A stretch of DNA of 64,000 bases from an uncultured Alphaproteobacteria bacterium (lineage in GTDB: Bacteria; Pseudomonadota; Alphaproteobacteria; Caulobacterales; Aquidulcibacteraceae). The notes under the pieces were generated by a model. That model searched no databases, was not told the DNA's origin, and saw nothing but the letters and a program-made list of their open reading frames with translations. The DNA lies in contig CADEEL010000007.1 of assembly GCA_902826335.1 (NCBI GenBank), positions 40,773 through 104,772 of the forward strand, given 5' to 3'. Both the position numbers and the translations under genes were made by a program. Shown here piece by piece: positions 18,702 through 27,462 of the stretch; position 1 is the stretch's first letter; the number at the start of each line of letters is the position of its first letter.

Positions 18702-19780
18702 CCGCGCTCGCGCCCGGCGCGACCATCGGCATTCTCGGCGGCGGCCAATTGGGACGCATGCTGGCGATGGCCGCCGCGCGCCTGGGTTTCGATGTTCATA
18801 TCTACACGGACGAAACCGACAGCCCCGCCGCGCGCGTGGCGGCGCGTGCGACGATCGCCGCTTATAATGACGCCGCGGCGCTTTGCGCCTTCGCCCGCGC
18901 GGTGAGCGTCGTCACCGCCGAGTTCGAGAACGTTCCCGCCGCGACGGCGGCTGCGCTCGCCGAGGCCGGCGTCGATGTGCGCCCAGACGCACGCGCACTC
19001 GCCATCGCGCAGGATCGGTTTGAGGAGAAGACGTTCTTGAACGCGCTTGGGATCGCCTCCCCGCCCTTCGCGGCGATTGACAGCGAGGCAGATCTCGCCG
19101 CCGCCATCACCCGCATCGGCGCGCCCGCGATCCTAAAAACACGTCGGCTCGGCTATGACGGGCGGGGACAGGTTCGCATCGCCGCCGCAGCGGACGCGCC
19201 CGGCGCCTATACGCGCATCGGGGCGCCAGCCATACTTGAAGGGTTCTGCGCGTTCGAACGCGAGATTTCGATCATCGCGGCGCGCGGCGGCGACGGCGCC
19301 ATCGCGTACTTCGAAGTTTGTGAAAACGAACACAGCGGCGGCATCCTTACGCGCACGCGCATTCCCGCGCGCGTTGCGCCCAGCGTCGAAGCGCAAGCAC
19401 GCGGCGCGGCCCAGGCCGTGCTGGAGCATTTTGATTATGTAGGCGTGCTGACGATCGAGTTCTTCCTGATGCCGGATGGCGCGCTCCTGGCCAACGAGAT
19501 GGCGCCGCGCGTTCATAATTCTGGGCACTGGACAATCGAAGCCGCGCTCACTTCGCAGTTCGAACAACACATCCGCGCCATCGTCGGCTGGCCGCTAGGG
19601 CCCACGGAGCATGTGTGCGACGCCGAGATGATCAACCTGATCGGCGAAGAGGCAGGCGATTGGGCGCGTCTTGCGGCCGATCCATCCGCGCGCCTTCATC
19701 TTTATGGCAAGCGCGACGCGCGCACCGGGCGCAAGATGGGCCATGTGACGCGATTGAGGCTTGGAGACCGAGATGCTTGA
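18698..19780 (+). CDS. purK: N5-carboxyaminoimidazole ribonucleotide synthase
   Basis: 360 residues, ATP-grasp family. It carboxylates AIR to N5-CAIR using ATP and bicarbonate and works with PurE. Motifs in order: [43 protein letters not shown], and [14 protein letters not shown]. The start ATG overlaps the purE TGA. The last eight bases overlap the following GFA-family gene, which suggests a three-gene transcript. Confidence 0.95.
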   Translation: MTALAPGATIGILGGGQLGRMLAMAAARLGFDVHIYTDETDSPAARVAARATIAAYNDAAALCAFARAVSVVTAEFENVPAATAAALAEAGVDVRPDARALAIAQDRFEEKTFLNALGIASPPFAAIDSEADLAAAITRIGAPAILKTRRLGYDGRGQVRIAAAADAPGAYTRIGAPAILEGFCAFEREISIIAARGGDGAIAYFEVCENEHSGGILTRTRIPARVAPSVEAQARGAAQAVLEHFDYVGVLTIEFFLMPDGALLANEMAPRVHNSGHWTIEAALTSQFEQHIRAIVGWPLGPTEHVCDAEMINLIGEEAGDWARLAADPSARLHLYGKRDARTGRKMGHVTRLRLGDRDA

Positions 19781-20171
19781 AGGATCATGTCTGTGCGGGG
19801 ATATCAATTACACAGCCGCGGCGCTCACAAGTTCAATCGCGCTTTGCCATTGCAAGACTTGCCAGAAATCGCATGCCAGCGCCTACGCGGCCACGGCGCG
19901 TGTAGCTCGGTCAGGTTTCGCGTGGACCAAGGGCGCCGACAAGGTCGTCGCGTATGAATCCACGCCCGGCAAGCTGCGCTGGTTCTGCCCGCGTTGTGGA
20001 TCGCATCTGATGGCCGAGTGGACGGGTTATCATGAAGTTATCTTGCGCGTCGCCACGATCGACACGCCGCTCGACGAGCGCCCGGAGACGCACATCTGGA
20101 TGTCGCACGCGCGCGATAGCCTCGAAGCGCCGCCTGGTTTGCCAGTATTGCCCGAAGGACGCGCGGGCTAA
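19773..20171 (+). CDS. GFA-family zinc protein (CENP-V/GFA domain)
   Basis: 132 residues. The Cys pattern of the glutathione-dependent formaldehyde-activating family is present: GSCLCGDI, CHCKTCQKSHAS, and CPRCGSH, which together bind two zinc ions. Despite the family name, most such small proteins have no proven activity. ATG 19773 follows GGAGACCGAG and lies inside the end of purK (8-base overlap), so it is probably the third gene of the purEK operon. It converges on a small membrane protein with a four-base stop overlap. Confidence 0.88.
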   Translation: MLEGSCLCGDINYTAAALTSSIALCHCKTCQKSHASAYAATARVARSGFAWTKGADKVVAYESTPGKLRWFCPRCGSHLMAEWTGYHEVILRVATIDTPLDERPETHIWMSHARDSLEAPPGLPVLPEGRAG

Positions 20172-20452
20172 CGTGGAAATTTCTGATCCCGCGCCACGTA
20201 GAGCGCGAAGCCGATGCAGTAGATCACCGGCAGGAACATCAGCAGCACATAAAACCACTGCGCCGGCCCGTTAGCGAACCACAGCCCGGCAATCACAGCC
20301 GCGGCGATCCAGAATCCGACGGCGACGCCCACAATAGGGCTTGTCATCTCCACATAATCATCAGCGGGGTGATCGTTAAAGCGGCCGAGGCTTGGCCAGA
20401 TCGCCAGCGGCCAGAGCGCCGCGAGCAAGATGCGCGTGGATGCGGTTTGCAT
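20168..20452 (-). CDS. Small membrane protein, three or so helices
   Basis: 94 residues from ATG 20452; an in-frame TTG at 20464 is also possible. Hydrophobic segments lie near residues 8-22 (ILLAALWPLAIW), 41-61 (PIVGVAVGFWIAAAVIAGLWF) and 66-86 (WFYVLLMFLPVIYCIGFALY), with a charged C-terminal tail RDQKFPR. No family was recognised. It is divergent from the ChrB-domain gene, 209 bases away. Function unknown. Confidence 0.65.
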   Translation of the reverse strand: MQTASTRILLAALWPLAIWPSLGRFNDHPADDYVEMTSPIVGVAVGFWIAAAVIAGLWFANGPAQWFYVLLMFLPVIYCIGFALYVARDQKFPR

Positions 20453-20661
20453 GAAGTTCCCCAATCCGAGAGGCGGGAAGGCGGCGTGAACTTAACTTGA
20501 GCCCCGCGTGCGATCCAGGTTGACCGCGCGAAAATCGCTTTGCGTGACGCGGATTTCATGCAATAGAACCGCCGTGGGCCCATGCGGGACGCCCACCTTT
20601 AGACGTTATGTCCAAGGCCCCGCTTCGCACGGCGCAATGCGCGCCGGAGACGGAGCCGCTC

Positions 20662-21183
20662 ATGGACGCCGCGAACAAGCACTCCCACAATCAAACCGTT
20701 CTCGATGAACTGTTCGGCGCGCGCCGCCCCACCGCTTGGGTAACGCGCGCGCGGCCGAAGATCGACCGCATCGCCTGCCCCTGGCTTATTTTGCGCTTCA
20801 TCGATCCCAACGCGCGCATCCTTTATGTCCCAACCGAAGAAGTGTTCGCCGTCGCCACGCGCGAGCAGGCGGCGGCGTTCGACATTCCGGGCGCGCCGTT
20901 CAGCCACGATGGAGATTTGTGCAGTTTCGACGCGTTTTTGAAACGATTCGGAATAGCGGATCCGGGGCTGGCCGCGCTCGCGCCCATCGTTCGCGGCGCC
21001 GACACGGACCGCCACGATCTAGCGCCGGAAGCGGCTGGGCTTCACGCGATTTCACTCGGCCTGTGCGCGAATTACGATGACGATGCGGCGCTTCTCGCGC
21101 AGGGGCTTGTTCTCTATGACGCGCTCTATGCCTGGGCGACGCGCGCGCGCGGCGAACGCCATGCCTGGACGCCAACGCCATGA
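20662..21183 (+). CDS. ChrB C-terminal-domain protein (chromate resistance)
   Basis: 173 residues from ATG 20662, preferred because CGGAG lies six bases upstream; ATG 20608 would add 18 residues but has no ribosome-binding site. The ChrB C-terminal domain is visible: AWVTRARPKIDRIACPWLI, RFIDPNARILYV, FSHDGDLCSFDAFL, and GLCANYDDD. The N-terminal regulatory half of full-length ChrB is missing. ChrB-domain proteins accompany chromate transporters. Its TGA overlaps the ATG of the next gene, and a ChrA gene ends the same strand run at 25848, so it is likely the first gene of that operon. Confidence 0.87.
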   Translation: MDAANKHSHNQTVLDELFGARRPTAWVTRARPKIDRIACPWLILRFIDPNARILYVPTEEVFAVATREQAAAFDIPGAPFSHDGDLCSFDAFLKRFGIADPGLAALAPIVRGADTDRHDLAPEAAGLHAISLGLCANYDDDAALLAQGLVLYDALYAWATRARGERHAWTPTP

Positions 21184-22178
21184 CGTCCGCGCTGTTGCTT
21201 TCCCAGGCCGACATCGCCGCGCTGATGACCCCTGCCGATTATCTCGATGCGGTGGAGACGGGCTTTCGGCTCAATAAGCTTGGGCGCGCGCCATCGCCGC
21301 CGCCCATGCACATCCCCGCCCGCGCGGGCGCCTTTCATGCCAAGGGCGCTGCGCTCGACGAAGCGCGGGCTGTGGTCGCGGTTAAACTCAATGGAAACTT
21401 TCCGGAGAACCGCGCGCTTCATGGTTTACCGACAATCCAAGGCGTCATCATTTTGTGCGACGCGGATAACGGCGCGGTCCTCGCGCTCATGGACTCCATC
21501 GAGATCACATTGCGCCGCACCGCCGCAGCGAGTGCGCTTGCGGCGAAGCATTTGGCGCGCGTGGACGCCTCGATTCTCGCGATTTGCGGGTGCGGCGATC
21601 AGTCCTACGCTCATGCGCGCGCGCTGGCGGATGTTGTTGCGATCAGCAAATGCATCGTTTGGGACGCCGACGCCGACAAGGCCGCCGTCTTCGCTGAACG
21701 CGCAGGCGACATGATCGGCGCGCCAATCGCGGTGGCGACATCCGTTGGTGAAGCGACACGCTCCGCAGACATAGTCGTTACATGCACGACCGTACGTGCG
21801 CCGTTCCTCACCGAGGCGGATGTGAAGCCGGGCGCCTTTATAGCCGCCGTCGGCGCCGATAGTCCCGACAAAAGCGAACTGGCGCCGAGCCTCATGAAGA
21901 AGGCGAAGGTCGTGGTCGATGTACTCGATCAGTGCCTCGTCATGGGCGATCTTCATCATGCGGTGAAGGCCGGCGCCATGACAAGCGGAGACGTTTACGC
22001 TGATCTCGGCGCCATTCTGCTCGGTGAAAAGCCGGGGCGCACGCGAGCTGACGATATCATCGTCTTCGATTCGACTGGCGCGGCGTTTCAAGACGTCGCC
22101 AGCGCGGCGGCTGTCTACGCGCGCGCCAGGAATGGCGGCGTTGGGCGGGAGTTTGTGCTCTCCGCGCGCAATCCGTGA
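21180..22178 (+). CDS. Ornithine cyclodeaminase/mu-crystallin family protein
   Basis: 332 residues. The family fold is clear: LSQADIAALMTPADYLDAVE at the start, the substrate-region KLNGNFPEN and GVIILCDADNGAVLALMDS, the Rossmann glycine motif LAICGCGDQSYAHARAL near residue 135, and FIAAVGADSPDKSEL near 220. Members include ornithine cyclodeaminase, alanine dehydrogenase and ketimine reductase, so the substrate is open. It is coupled to the ChrB-domain gene by an ATGA overlap and followed after 33 bases by an aminopeptidase. Confidence 0.88.
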   Translation: MTSALLLSQADIAALMTPADYLDAVETGFRLNKLGRAPSPPPMHIPARAGAFHAKGAALDEARAVVAVKLNGNFPENRALHGLPTIQGVIILCDADNGAVLALMDSIEITLRRTAAASALAAKHLARVDASILAICGCGDQSYAHARALADVVAISKCIVWDADADKAAVFAERAGDMIGAPIAVATSVGEATRSADIVVTCTTVRAPFLTEADVKPGAFIAAVGADSPDKSELAPSLMKKAKVVVDVLDQCLVMGDLHHAVKAGAMTSGDVYADLGAILLGEKPGRTRADDIIVFDSTGAAFQDVASAAAVYARARNGGVGREFVLSARNP

Positions 22179-22211
22179 CGCCCCCTTTTTCTCCAACCAT
22201 CGAGCACACTC

Positions 22212-23588
22212 ATGCAAGACATTTTGGTCGAAGCGACTCCTGACGACATTCCGATTTCAACGACGACGAAAGCGGCGCTGACATCATGGCTTGACGCCAA
22301 TCCGGCGCATCGCGCGTGGATCAGCGCGACAAAGTTCACCGCCGATGCCGGCGCAGTCACGCTGCTGCCGGGCGAGGACGGCGGCTTGCGCCGCGTGCTC
22401 GCCGCGCCGAATGACGGCGGCGATGTCTGGGCGTTCGCTGGCTTGCCGATGGCCCTGCCCGAAGGGCGCTATCGACTTGACGGCGCGTTCGGCGCGGCGG
22501 CGGCGACGAACGCAGCGCTCGGCTGGGCGCTCGGCGCGTACGCATTCAGCCGGTACAAGAAGGCCAAGCGCGGCCCAGCCCGGCTCGCCTGGCCCGAAAA
22601 CGCGGACCGCGATGAAGTTTGCCGGCTTGCGCGCGGCGTCTTTCTCGCGCGCGACCTGATCAATACGCCCGCCGAAGACATGGGGCCCGAGCAATTAGTT
22701 GAAGCCGGCGCGCAGATGGCGCGCGGCCACGGCGCGGAAGTTCGCGTCACCAGCGGCGATGCGTTGTTGAAGGAGAATTATCCCGCGATCCACGCCGTCG
22801 GGCGGGCGAGTACGCGCGCGCCCGCCCTGCTCGATTTTCGCTGGGGCGAAAATTCCGCGCCGCGTGTGACTCTGGTTGGAAAAGGCGTCTGTTTCGACAC
22901 GGGCGGCCTCGACATCAAGGCGGCCGACGGCATGCTGGAGATGAAGAAGGACATGGGCGGCGCTGCGGTTGTGCTGGGCCTCGCGCAGGCGCTCATGGAC
23001 GCCAAGGCGCGCATTCGCCTTCGCGTGCTCATTCCCGCGGTTGAAAACTCGATCTCCGGCAACGCCATGCGCCCTCGCGACATCATCAAGACACGCGCTG
23101 GCCTCACTGTGGAGATCGGAAATACCGACGCCGAGGGCCGATTAATTCTGTGCGACGCGTTGAGCGAAGCGGACAGCGAGGCGCCAGATTTGTTGATCGA
23201 TTGCGCCACGTTAACCGGGGCGGCGCGCGTGGCGCTGGGCGTGGACCTGCAAGCGACCTATTGCGACGACGATGAGGCCGCAGTGGCGCTGTGCAAGTTC
23301 GGCGCGCTGGCGGGCGATCCATTGTGGCGCATGCCGATTTGGCGGCCCTATCGCAAACTGATCGATGGGAAATGCGCGGACCTCAACAATGTCGCATCCG
23401 GCCCGATGGCCGGCTCGATCATAGCGGCGTTGTTTTTGGCGGAGTTTGTAAAGTCCGCCAAAACCTGGGCGCATCTCGACATCATGGCCTCCAACCCGGC
23501 GGCGAAGCCGGGGCGGCCCGAAGGCGGCGAAGCGACCGGCATGCGCGCGCTCTACGCCTACATCGTTTCCCGCTACGGAGTTTCATAA
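22212..23588 (+). CDS. M17-family leucyl aminopeptidase
   Basis: 458 residues. The C-terminal catalytic domain carries both metal-binding motifs: VGKGVCFDTGGLDIKAADGM with its Lys and Asp near residue 220, and NTDAEGRLILCDAL near 300, plus the GxMAGSIIAALFL segment. The N-terminal region is the shorter form seen in many alphaproteobacterial members. It removes N-terminal residues from peptides using two metal ions. The TAA is followed directly by the ATG of the next gene (TAAATG). Its place in a chromate cluster is unusual; glutathione-conjugate or peptide turnover is a guess. Confidence 0.93.
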   Translation: MQDILVEATPDDIPISTTTKAALTSWLDANPAHRAWISATKFTADAGAVTLLPGEDGGLRRVLAAPNDGGDVWAFAGLPMALPEGRYRLDGAFGAAAATNAALGWALGAYAFSRYKKAKRGPARLAWPENADRDEVCRLARGVFLARDLINTPAEDMGPEQLVEAGAQMARGHGAEVRVTSGDALLKENYPAIHAVGRASTRAPALLDFRWGENSAPRVTLVGKGVCFDTGGLDIKAADGMLEMKKDMGGAAVVLGLAQALMDAKARIRLRVLIPAVENSISGNAMRPRDIIKTRAGLTVEIGNTDAEGRLILCDALSEADSEAPDLLIDCATLTGAARVALGVDLQATYCDDDEAAVALCKFGALAGDPLWRMPIWRPYRKLIDGKCADLNNVASGPMAGSIIAALFLAEFVKSAKTWAHLDIMASNPAAKPGRPEGGEATGMRALYAYIVSRYGVS

Positions 23589-24575
23589 ATGCATTATGAA
23601 GTCGCGCCCTTGTTCTGCCGTCCATGGACGCTTAACGGCATCACGCCCAAGCTCATCGAAAGTCATTACGAGAACAATTATGGCGCCTGCGTCGCCCGCC
23701 TCAACGCGATCAGCCACGAACTTCGCGCGCTCGACCGCTCGGCCGCGTCCCCTCAGATTGTCTACCGACTGAAACAAGAGCAGGCGGAGACGCTTAGTTC
23801 AGCCCTGCTGCACGAGCTTTATTTCGCGAGCCTCGGCGGCGATGGACGCAATATACCTGAGGCCATGGCGGCGGTGATCGCGCGCGACTTCGGATCGGTG
23901 GATTCGTGGCGCAACGAGTTCATGTCGATGGCCACGGCGCTGGATGGCCGTTCCGGTTGGGTGTTGCTGGCCTGGGCGCCCAGACTGCGGAGGTTGATCA
24001 ATCTGTGCGTTGGCGACGCCTGCCCGATGGCGCCTGGGTGCATTCCAGTTCTCGTCCTCGACATGTACGAGCACGCCTATCACCTCGACTTTGGCGCCAA
24101 TGCATCGGCCTATATTGCTGCGTTCATGCGCAACATTGATTGGAACGCCGTTGAAGCTCGGTATTTGGACGCCGCAGCCATAAAGCCGCCGCGCGCGCTT
24201 GAGCAGGAAGCATTCGCCGCGCTTCCATCAATCACGGTGGCGGAAGTCAGCACGCTGCAGCGAACGGGCGCCCCGGTTCAGATCATTGACGTTCGCCCCC
24301 AACACTATAGCAGCAAGGCGACAGATATGATGGCGGGCGCGGTTTGGCGCGATCCAGAACGGGTGGACGAATGGATCGGCGCGCTCTCGAAAGACACCCC
24401 GATTGTCACATTCTGTGTTTATGGCTTTCACATCGGCTGTGAGACGACGGCGAAGTTGCGCGAGGCCGGGTTTGACGCGCGCTATATGGCCGGGGGGCAC
24501 TCAGCCTGGAAAGCCAGCCGAGGCGCTGTAAAATTGTTTCGCAGCGACACGCCGCCCGAGACCAGCGATGAGTGA
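23589..24575 (+). CDS. Fe/Mn superoxide dismutase-like domain fused to a rhodanese domain
   Basis: 328 residues. Residues 1-195 are an Fe/Mn SOD fold with all four metal ligands: His26, His75, Asp158 and His162 (DMYEHAYHLD). Second-shell positions differ from classical SodB: His30 is Asn, Tyr34 is Cys, and the active-site Gln region reads SSALLHELYF. Residues about 213-315 form a rhodanese domain with Cys276 in the loop CVYGFHIG and GGHSAW near its end. It starts directly after the aminopeptidase stop and overlaps chrA by eight bases. SOD-like ChrF proteins occur in known chromate operons; the fusion and altered second shell suggest a different chemistry. Confidence 0.9.
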   Translation: MHYEVAPLFCRPWTLNGITPKLIESHYENNYGACVARLNAISHELRALDRSAASPQIVYRLKQEQAETLSSALLHELYFASLGGDGRNIPEAMAAVIARDFGSVDSWRNEFMSMATALDGRSGWVLLAWAPRLRRLINLCVGDACPMAPGCIPVLVLDMYEHAYHLDFGANASAYIAAFMRNIDWNAVEARYLDAAAIKPPRALEQEAFAALPSITVAEVSTLQRTGAPVQIIDVRPQHYSSKATDMMAGAVWRDPERVDEWIGALSKDTPIVTFCVYGFHIGCETTAKLREAGFDARYMAGGHSAWKASRGAVKLFRSDTPPETSDE

Positions 24576-25848
24576 TGCAAAGCCGAACATCGGCGAACTG
24601 ACCCGCGCATCGCTTAAGATCGGCTGTCTCGGTTTCGGCGGACCGGCCGGGCAGATCGCGCTGATGCACCGCATCTTCGTGGATGAGAAAAAGTGGATCG
24701 ACGAAGCGCGCTATCTGCACGCGCTCAATTTCTGCACGCTCCTGCCGGGCCCCGAAGCGCAGCAATTGGCGACTTATGTGGGCTGGCTGTTGCATGGGGT
24801 GCGCGGCGGCGTGGTCGCGGGCCTCCTCTTCGTTCTGCCTGGCGCGCTTGTCGTGCTGGCGCTCTCCTGGCTCTACGCGGCGGCGTATAATGCGCCGCTG
24901 GTTGCGGCAGCGTTTTTCGGGATCAAGGCGGCGGTGCTCGCGCTGGTCGTGGACGCGATGATCCGGATCGCGCGCCGCGCGCTCAAATCGTCAATCTCCT
25001 GGGTCATCGCAGTGACGAGCTTTGCGGCGCTGTTCCTGGCGCAGACGCCATTTCCAATCGTGATCGCGGCGGCGGCGGCGATCGGGCTCTTCATGGCGTC
25101 ACCGGAACAAAAACACCAAGCTCCAATGCCGTCGCCATCGGCGCGTGGATCGCTCGGCGCGGCCGCCCTGTGGAGCCTTGTGTGGCTCGCGCCGCCCGCG
25201 CTGGCGTTCGCGCTGCTTGGGCCTGCGCATGTGCTCACGGAGATCGGCGCGCTCTTTTCCTCGCTCGCGGTTGTTACGTTTGGCGGGGCGTACGCGACTT
25301 TGGCCTATGTACAACAGCAAGCGGTGGACGCCGAAGGCTGGCTTACCGCCGCGCAGATGATCGACGGGCTGGGCCTTGCGGAAACGACGCCCGGACCGCT
25401 GGTGCTCGTCAACCAATTCGTCGGCTTTCTCGCCGGCTGGCGCGAAGGCGGCGCCGGGCTTGCGCTCGCCGGGGCGGCGATGGCGAGTTGGTGCACGTTC
25501 TCGCCCTCCTTCGTGTGGATTTTCGCCGGCGCGCCCTATGCGGAGCGCTTGCGCGCAAGCGCGCGCGCACGCGGCGCGCTTGGCGCCATCAGCGCCGCCG
25601 TGCTGGGCATCATCGCCAATCTGGCCGTGTGGTTCTCGGCCCACGTTCTGTTCGCGAATGTCTCGCGTGCGCCGCTTGGCGGGGGGCTTTCCATCCTCGC
25701 GCCGGATTGGGCGAGCTATAACGCGGCGGCGGGCGTGCTGGCGGTGTGCGCGTTGATCGCGCTGCTGCGCTTTAAGGTGGGGGTCGTCTGGCTTGTCCTC
25801 GCCGCCGCCGCGGGGGGCGTCGCGCTCAGCACGGCCGGCGCGATTTAG
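24568..25848 (+). CDS. chrA: Chromate transporter ChrA
   Basis: 426 residues, the two-domain CHR form. The N-terminal CHR repeat has GCLGFGGPAGQIALMHR, DEARYLHALNFCTLLPGPEAQQ and the C-terminal repeat has VVTFGGAYATLAYVQQ, AAQMIDGLGLAETTPGPLVLVNQFVGF. About ten membrane helices are expected. ChrA pumps chromate out of the cell. ATG 24568 overlaps the SOD-rhodanese gene, so it is the last cistron of the run starting at 20662. Its stop overlaps the convergent coq9 stop by four bases. Confidence 0.95.
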   Translation: MSDAKPNIGELTRASLKIGCLGFGGPAGQIALMHRIFVDEKKWIDEARYLHALNFCTLLPGPEAQQLATYVGWLLHGVRGGVVAGLLFVLPGALVVLALSWLYAAAYNAPLVAAAFFGIKAAVLALVVDAMIRIARRALKSSISWVIAVTSFAALFLAQTPFPIVIAAAAAIGLFMASPEQKHQAPMPSPSARGSLGAAALWSLVWLAPPALAFALLGPAHVLTEIGALFSSLAVVTFGGAYATLAYVQQQAVDAEGWLTAAQMIDGLGLAETTPGPLVLVNQFVGFLAGWREGGAGLALAGAAMASWCTFSPSFVWIFAGAPYAERLRASARARGALGAISAAVLGIIANLAVWFSAHVLFANVSRAPLGGGLSILAPDWASYNAAAGVLAVCALIALLRFKVGVVWLVLAAAAGGVALSTAGAI

Positions 25849-26501
25849 GACGCGCCATAGCGCGCGCGCGCGGCGCGGGCGACGAGGTCCGCCGCCGTAT
25901 CTCCAAGCGGCGCGAGGCGCTTGGCCCTGAAGCGTTCGAACTGCATGATGTTCTCGATGCGCGCATCGAGAAAGGCGCGCGTCGCCTCAATATCGGGGTC
26001 GGCATCGTCAAACCAGCGCGCATAGGTCGCGCCCAACACACCGCCGAGAATTGCGCGCTTCGAATAGAAATTGCCATCGGTCGAGACATCGCCCAGCGCG
26101 CGCCAGATGAGATCGGCGGTGCGCCAAAGGAGACGCGCGGCCTCGCTCGGCCGGCGGGCGAGTGCGCGGCTCATCGCGCGCGCGGCCTCCTTGACCTCGC
26201 CCTGCGCATCAAGCCGCGCCAGCACGGCCGCGCGCACGCGTTCGCGCACTTTCATGGCCGGGAGATCGAGCGCCGCGATGCGCGCCGCCATCAGCGCATC
26301 CGCCCGAGCGGTGAGGGCGTCGGCAAGGTCGATCGCGCCGCGCGGCGCAGCGAGCAGCGCCTCGCCTTCGGAAAGCCCCGCCCGCGTACGCGCCGCCGCC
26401 AGGGCCGCACTCGTCCAGCCCGAGGCGGGGGCCTCCTCGATCATCGCCTCGAGCAGGCGGGCGCGAAAGCGTTCGGAGGGGGGCGGGCTGGGTTCAGTCA
26501 C
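25845..26501 (-). CDS. COQ9 family protein
   Basis: 218 residues. COQ9 proteins assist ubiquinone synthesis. An N-terminal TetR-like helical start (RFRARLLEAMIEEAPASGWT) leads to the diagnostic COQ9 domain: LLWRTADLIWRALGDVSTDGNFYSKRAILGGVLGATYARWFDD. The ATG 26501 start gives the usual length. It is divergent from rpsU with 169 bases between, a pairing common in alphaproteobacteria. Confidence 0.92.
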   Translation of the reverse strand: MTEPSPPPSERFRARLLEAMIEEAPASGWTSAALAAARTRAGLSEGEALLAAPRGAIDLADALTARADALMAARIAALDLPAMKVRERVRAAVLARLDAQGEVKEAARAMSRALARRPSEAARLLWRTADLIWRALGDVSTDGNFYSKRAILGGVLGATYARWFDDADPDIEATRAFLDARIENIMQFERFRAKRLAPLGDTAADLVARAARARYGAS

Positions 26502-26670
26502 CTCATAAAACTAGGCCTGCTCGGCCCGTCCGTCACCACGACACATGACCGCGCGGTGGACTTTGCCGGCCTGCTTTGCTAAGCCCCCGCCTTCGCCAAT
26601 CGCGCGAAAGACTGGACGGGGCCGCGGGCATTGTCCCGGCTTTCGCGCGCGCATTGAGGAGGACGCCCCC

Positions 26671-26907
26671 CTGGTTCAGATTTTCGTTCGCGACAACAAC
26701 GTCGATCAGGCGTTGAAGGCGCTCAAAAAGAAGATGCAGCGGGAAGGCACGTTCCGCGAAATGAAGCGTCGCAATCATTACGAAAAGCCCTCGGAAAAGC
26801 GCGCCCGTGAGCAAGCGGAAGCCGTTCGCCGCGCCCGCAAGCTGGCCCGCAAGCGCGCCCAGCGCGAAGGCCTGCTGCCCGCCGCCAAGCCGCGCGTCGC
26901 GCGCTAA
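26671..26907 (+). CDS. rpsU: Ribosomal protein bS21, apparent CTG start
   Basis: 78 residues. The sequence after the first codon is a textbook bS21: [53 protein letters not shown]. No ATG, GTG or TTG lies where the protein should start; the codon before VQIF is CTG at 26671. A very strong GAGGAGG lies eight bases upstream of it, so I place the start there. The frame is open further upstream, but those codons do not resemble bS21. A hairpin terminator follows at 26928. Confidence 0.93.
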   Translation: MVQIFVRDNNVDQALKALKKKMQREGTFREMKRRNHYEKPSEKRAREQAEAVRRARKLARKRAQREGLLPAAKPRVAR

Positions 26908-26927
26908 ACCGCAGGCCGAGTTGAAGG

Positions 26928-26960
26928 AAGCGCCGCCGGCTGGTCCCGCGCGGCGCTTTT
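26928..26960 (+). terminator. Rho-independent terminator of rpsU
   Basis: A perfect nine-base stem, AAGCGCCGC at 26928-26936 and its complement at 26950-26958, closes a 13-base loop and runs into TTTT. It begins 21 bases after the rpsU stop and precedes the convergent marR stop, so it probably ends the rpsU transcript. Confidence 0.8.
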
Positions 26961-26972
26961 GCTTGTCTGCGT

Positions 26973-27398
26973 CTATTCCAGCGCAAGCATGAGCTCGGCC
27001 GCCGCCGCCAGGGTTTGAAGCTCGCGGGCGCTCAGCGTTCGCAACGACTTCGTCAGCAGCGCGAGGCGCCTCTTTCGCCCCTCCTCCATCAGCGTTCGGC
27101 CCTTGGCCGTGGCCGCGATCGTCACGGCGCGCTTATCGGCGCGATCCACCGTCTTCACCGCCAGCGCCTCGGCCTCCAGATCGGCGACGAGCTTGGACAT
27201 GGTCGGCGGCTTGACCTGCTCGGCCGCCGCGAGCGCCTTGAGGCTCATCGGCCCGGCGAACACCAGCACCGACAAGGCGGAAAGCTTCGGCGCCGAGAGC
27301 GCCGCCTCCGAATCGGCGACGCGCACGCGGCGCAATAATCTGATGGCGCCGGCGTGGAGGCGTTCGGCCACGGCTGCGGGATTGGTTGTTTTCACCAT
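26973..27398 (-). CDS. MarR-family transcription regulator
   Basis: 141 residues. The winged helix has PKLSALSVLVFAGPMSLKALAAAEQVKPPTMSKLVADLEAEAL and the wing KTVDRADKRAVTIAATAKG, typical of MarR. ATG 27398 is preferred; GTG 27419 would also place the start just beside the operator. It is divergent from a VOC-family gene, and a 19-base palindrome lies between them, so it very likely represses that gene and itself. The ligand is unknown. Confidence 0.9.
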   Translation of the reverse strand: MVKTTNPAAVAERLHAGAIRLLRRVRVADSEAALSAPKLSALSVLVFAGPMSLKALAAAEQVKPPTMSKLVADLEAEALAVKTVDRADKRAVTIAATAKGRTLMEEGRKRRLALLTKSLRTLSARELQTLAAAAELMLALE

Positions 27399-27412
27399 GG
27401 TCGCAACATGGC

Positions 27413-27441
27413 TTGACACTATTAGTTAGTCAAACTAACTA
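27413..27441 (+). promoter_or_regulatory. Promoter with MarR-type operator
   Basis: The palindrome TAGTTAGTCAAACTAACTA (27423-27441) has perfect eight-base arms around CAA. A TTGACA at 27413-27418 is followed 17 bases later by TAACTA (27436-27441), so the palindrome fills the space between the -35 and -10 of a plus-strand promoter for the VOC gene. This is where a MarR dimer would block transcription. MarR operators of this AT-rich length are well known. Confidence 0.8.
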
Positions 27442-27462
27442 TATGATCGTCAGGAGGCGGCC

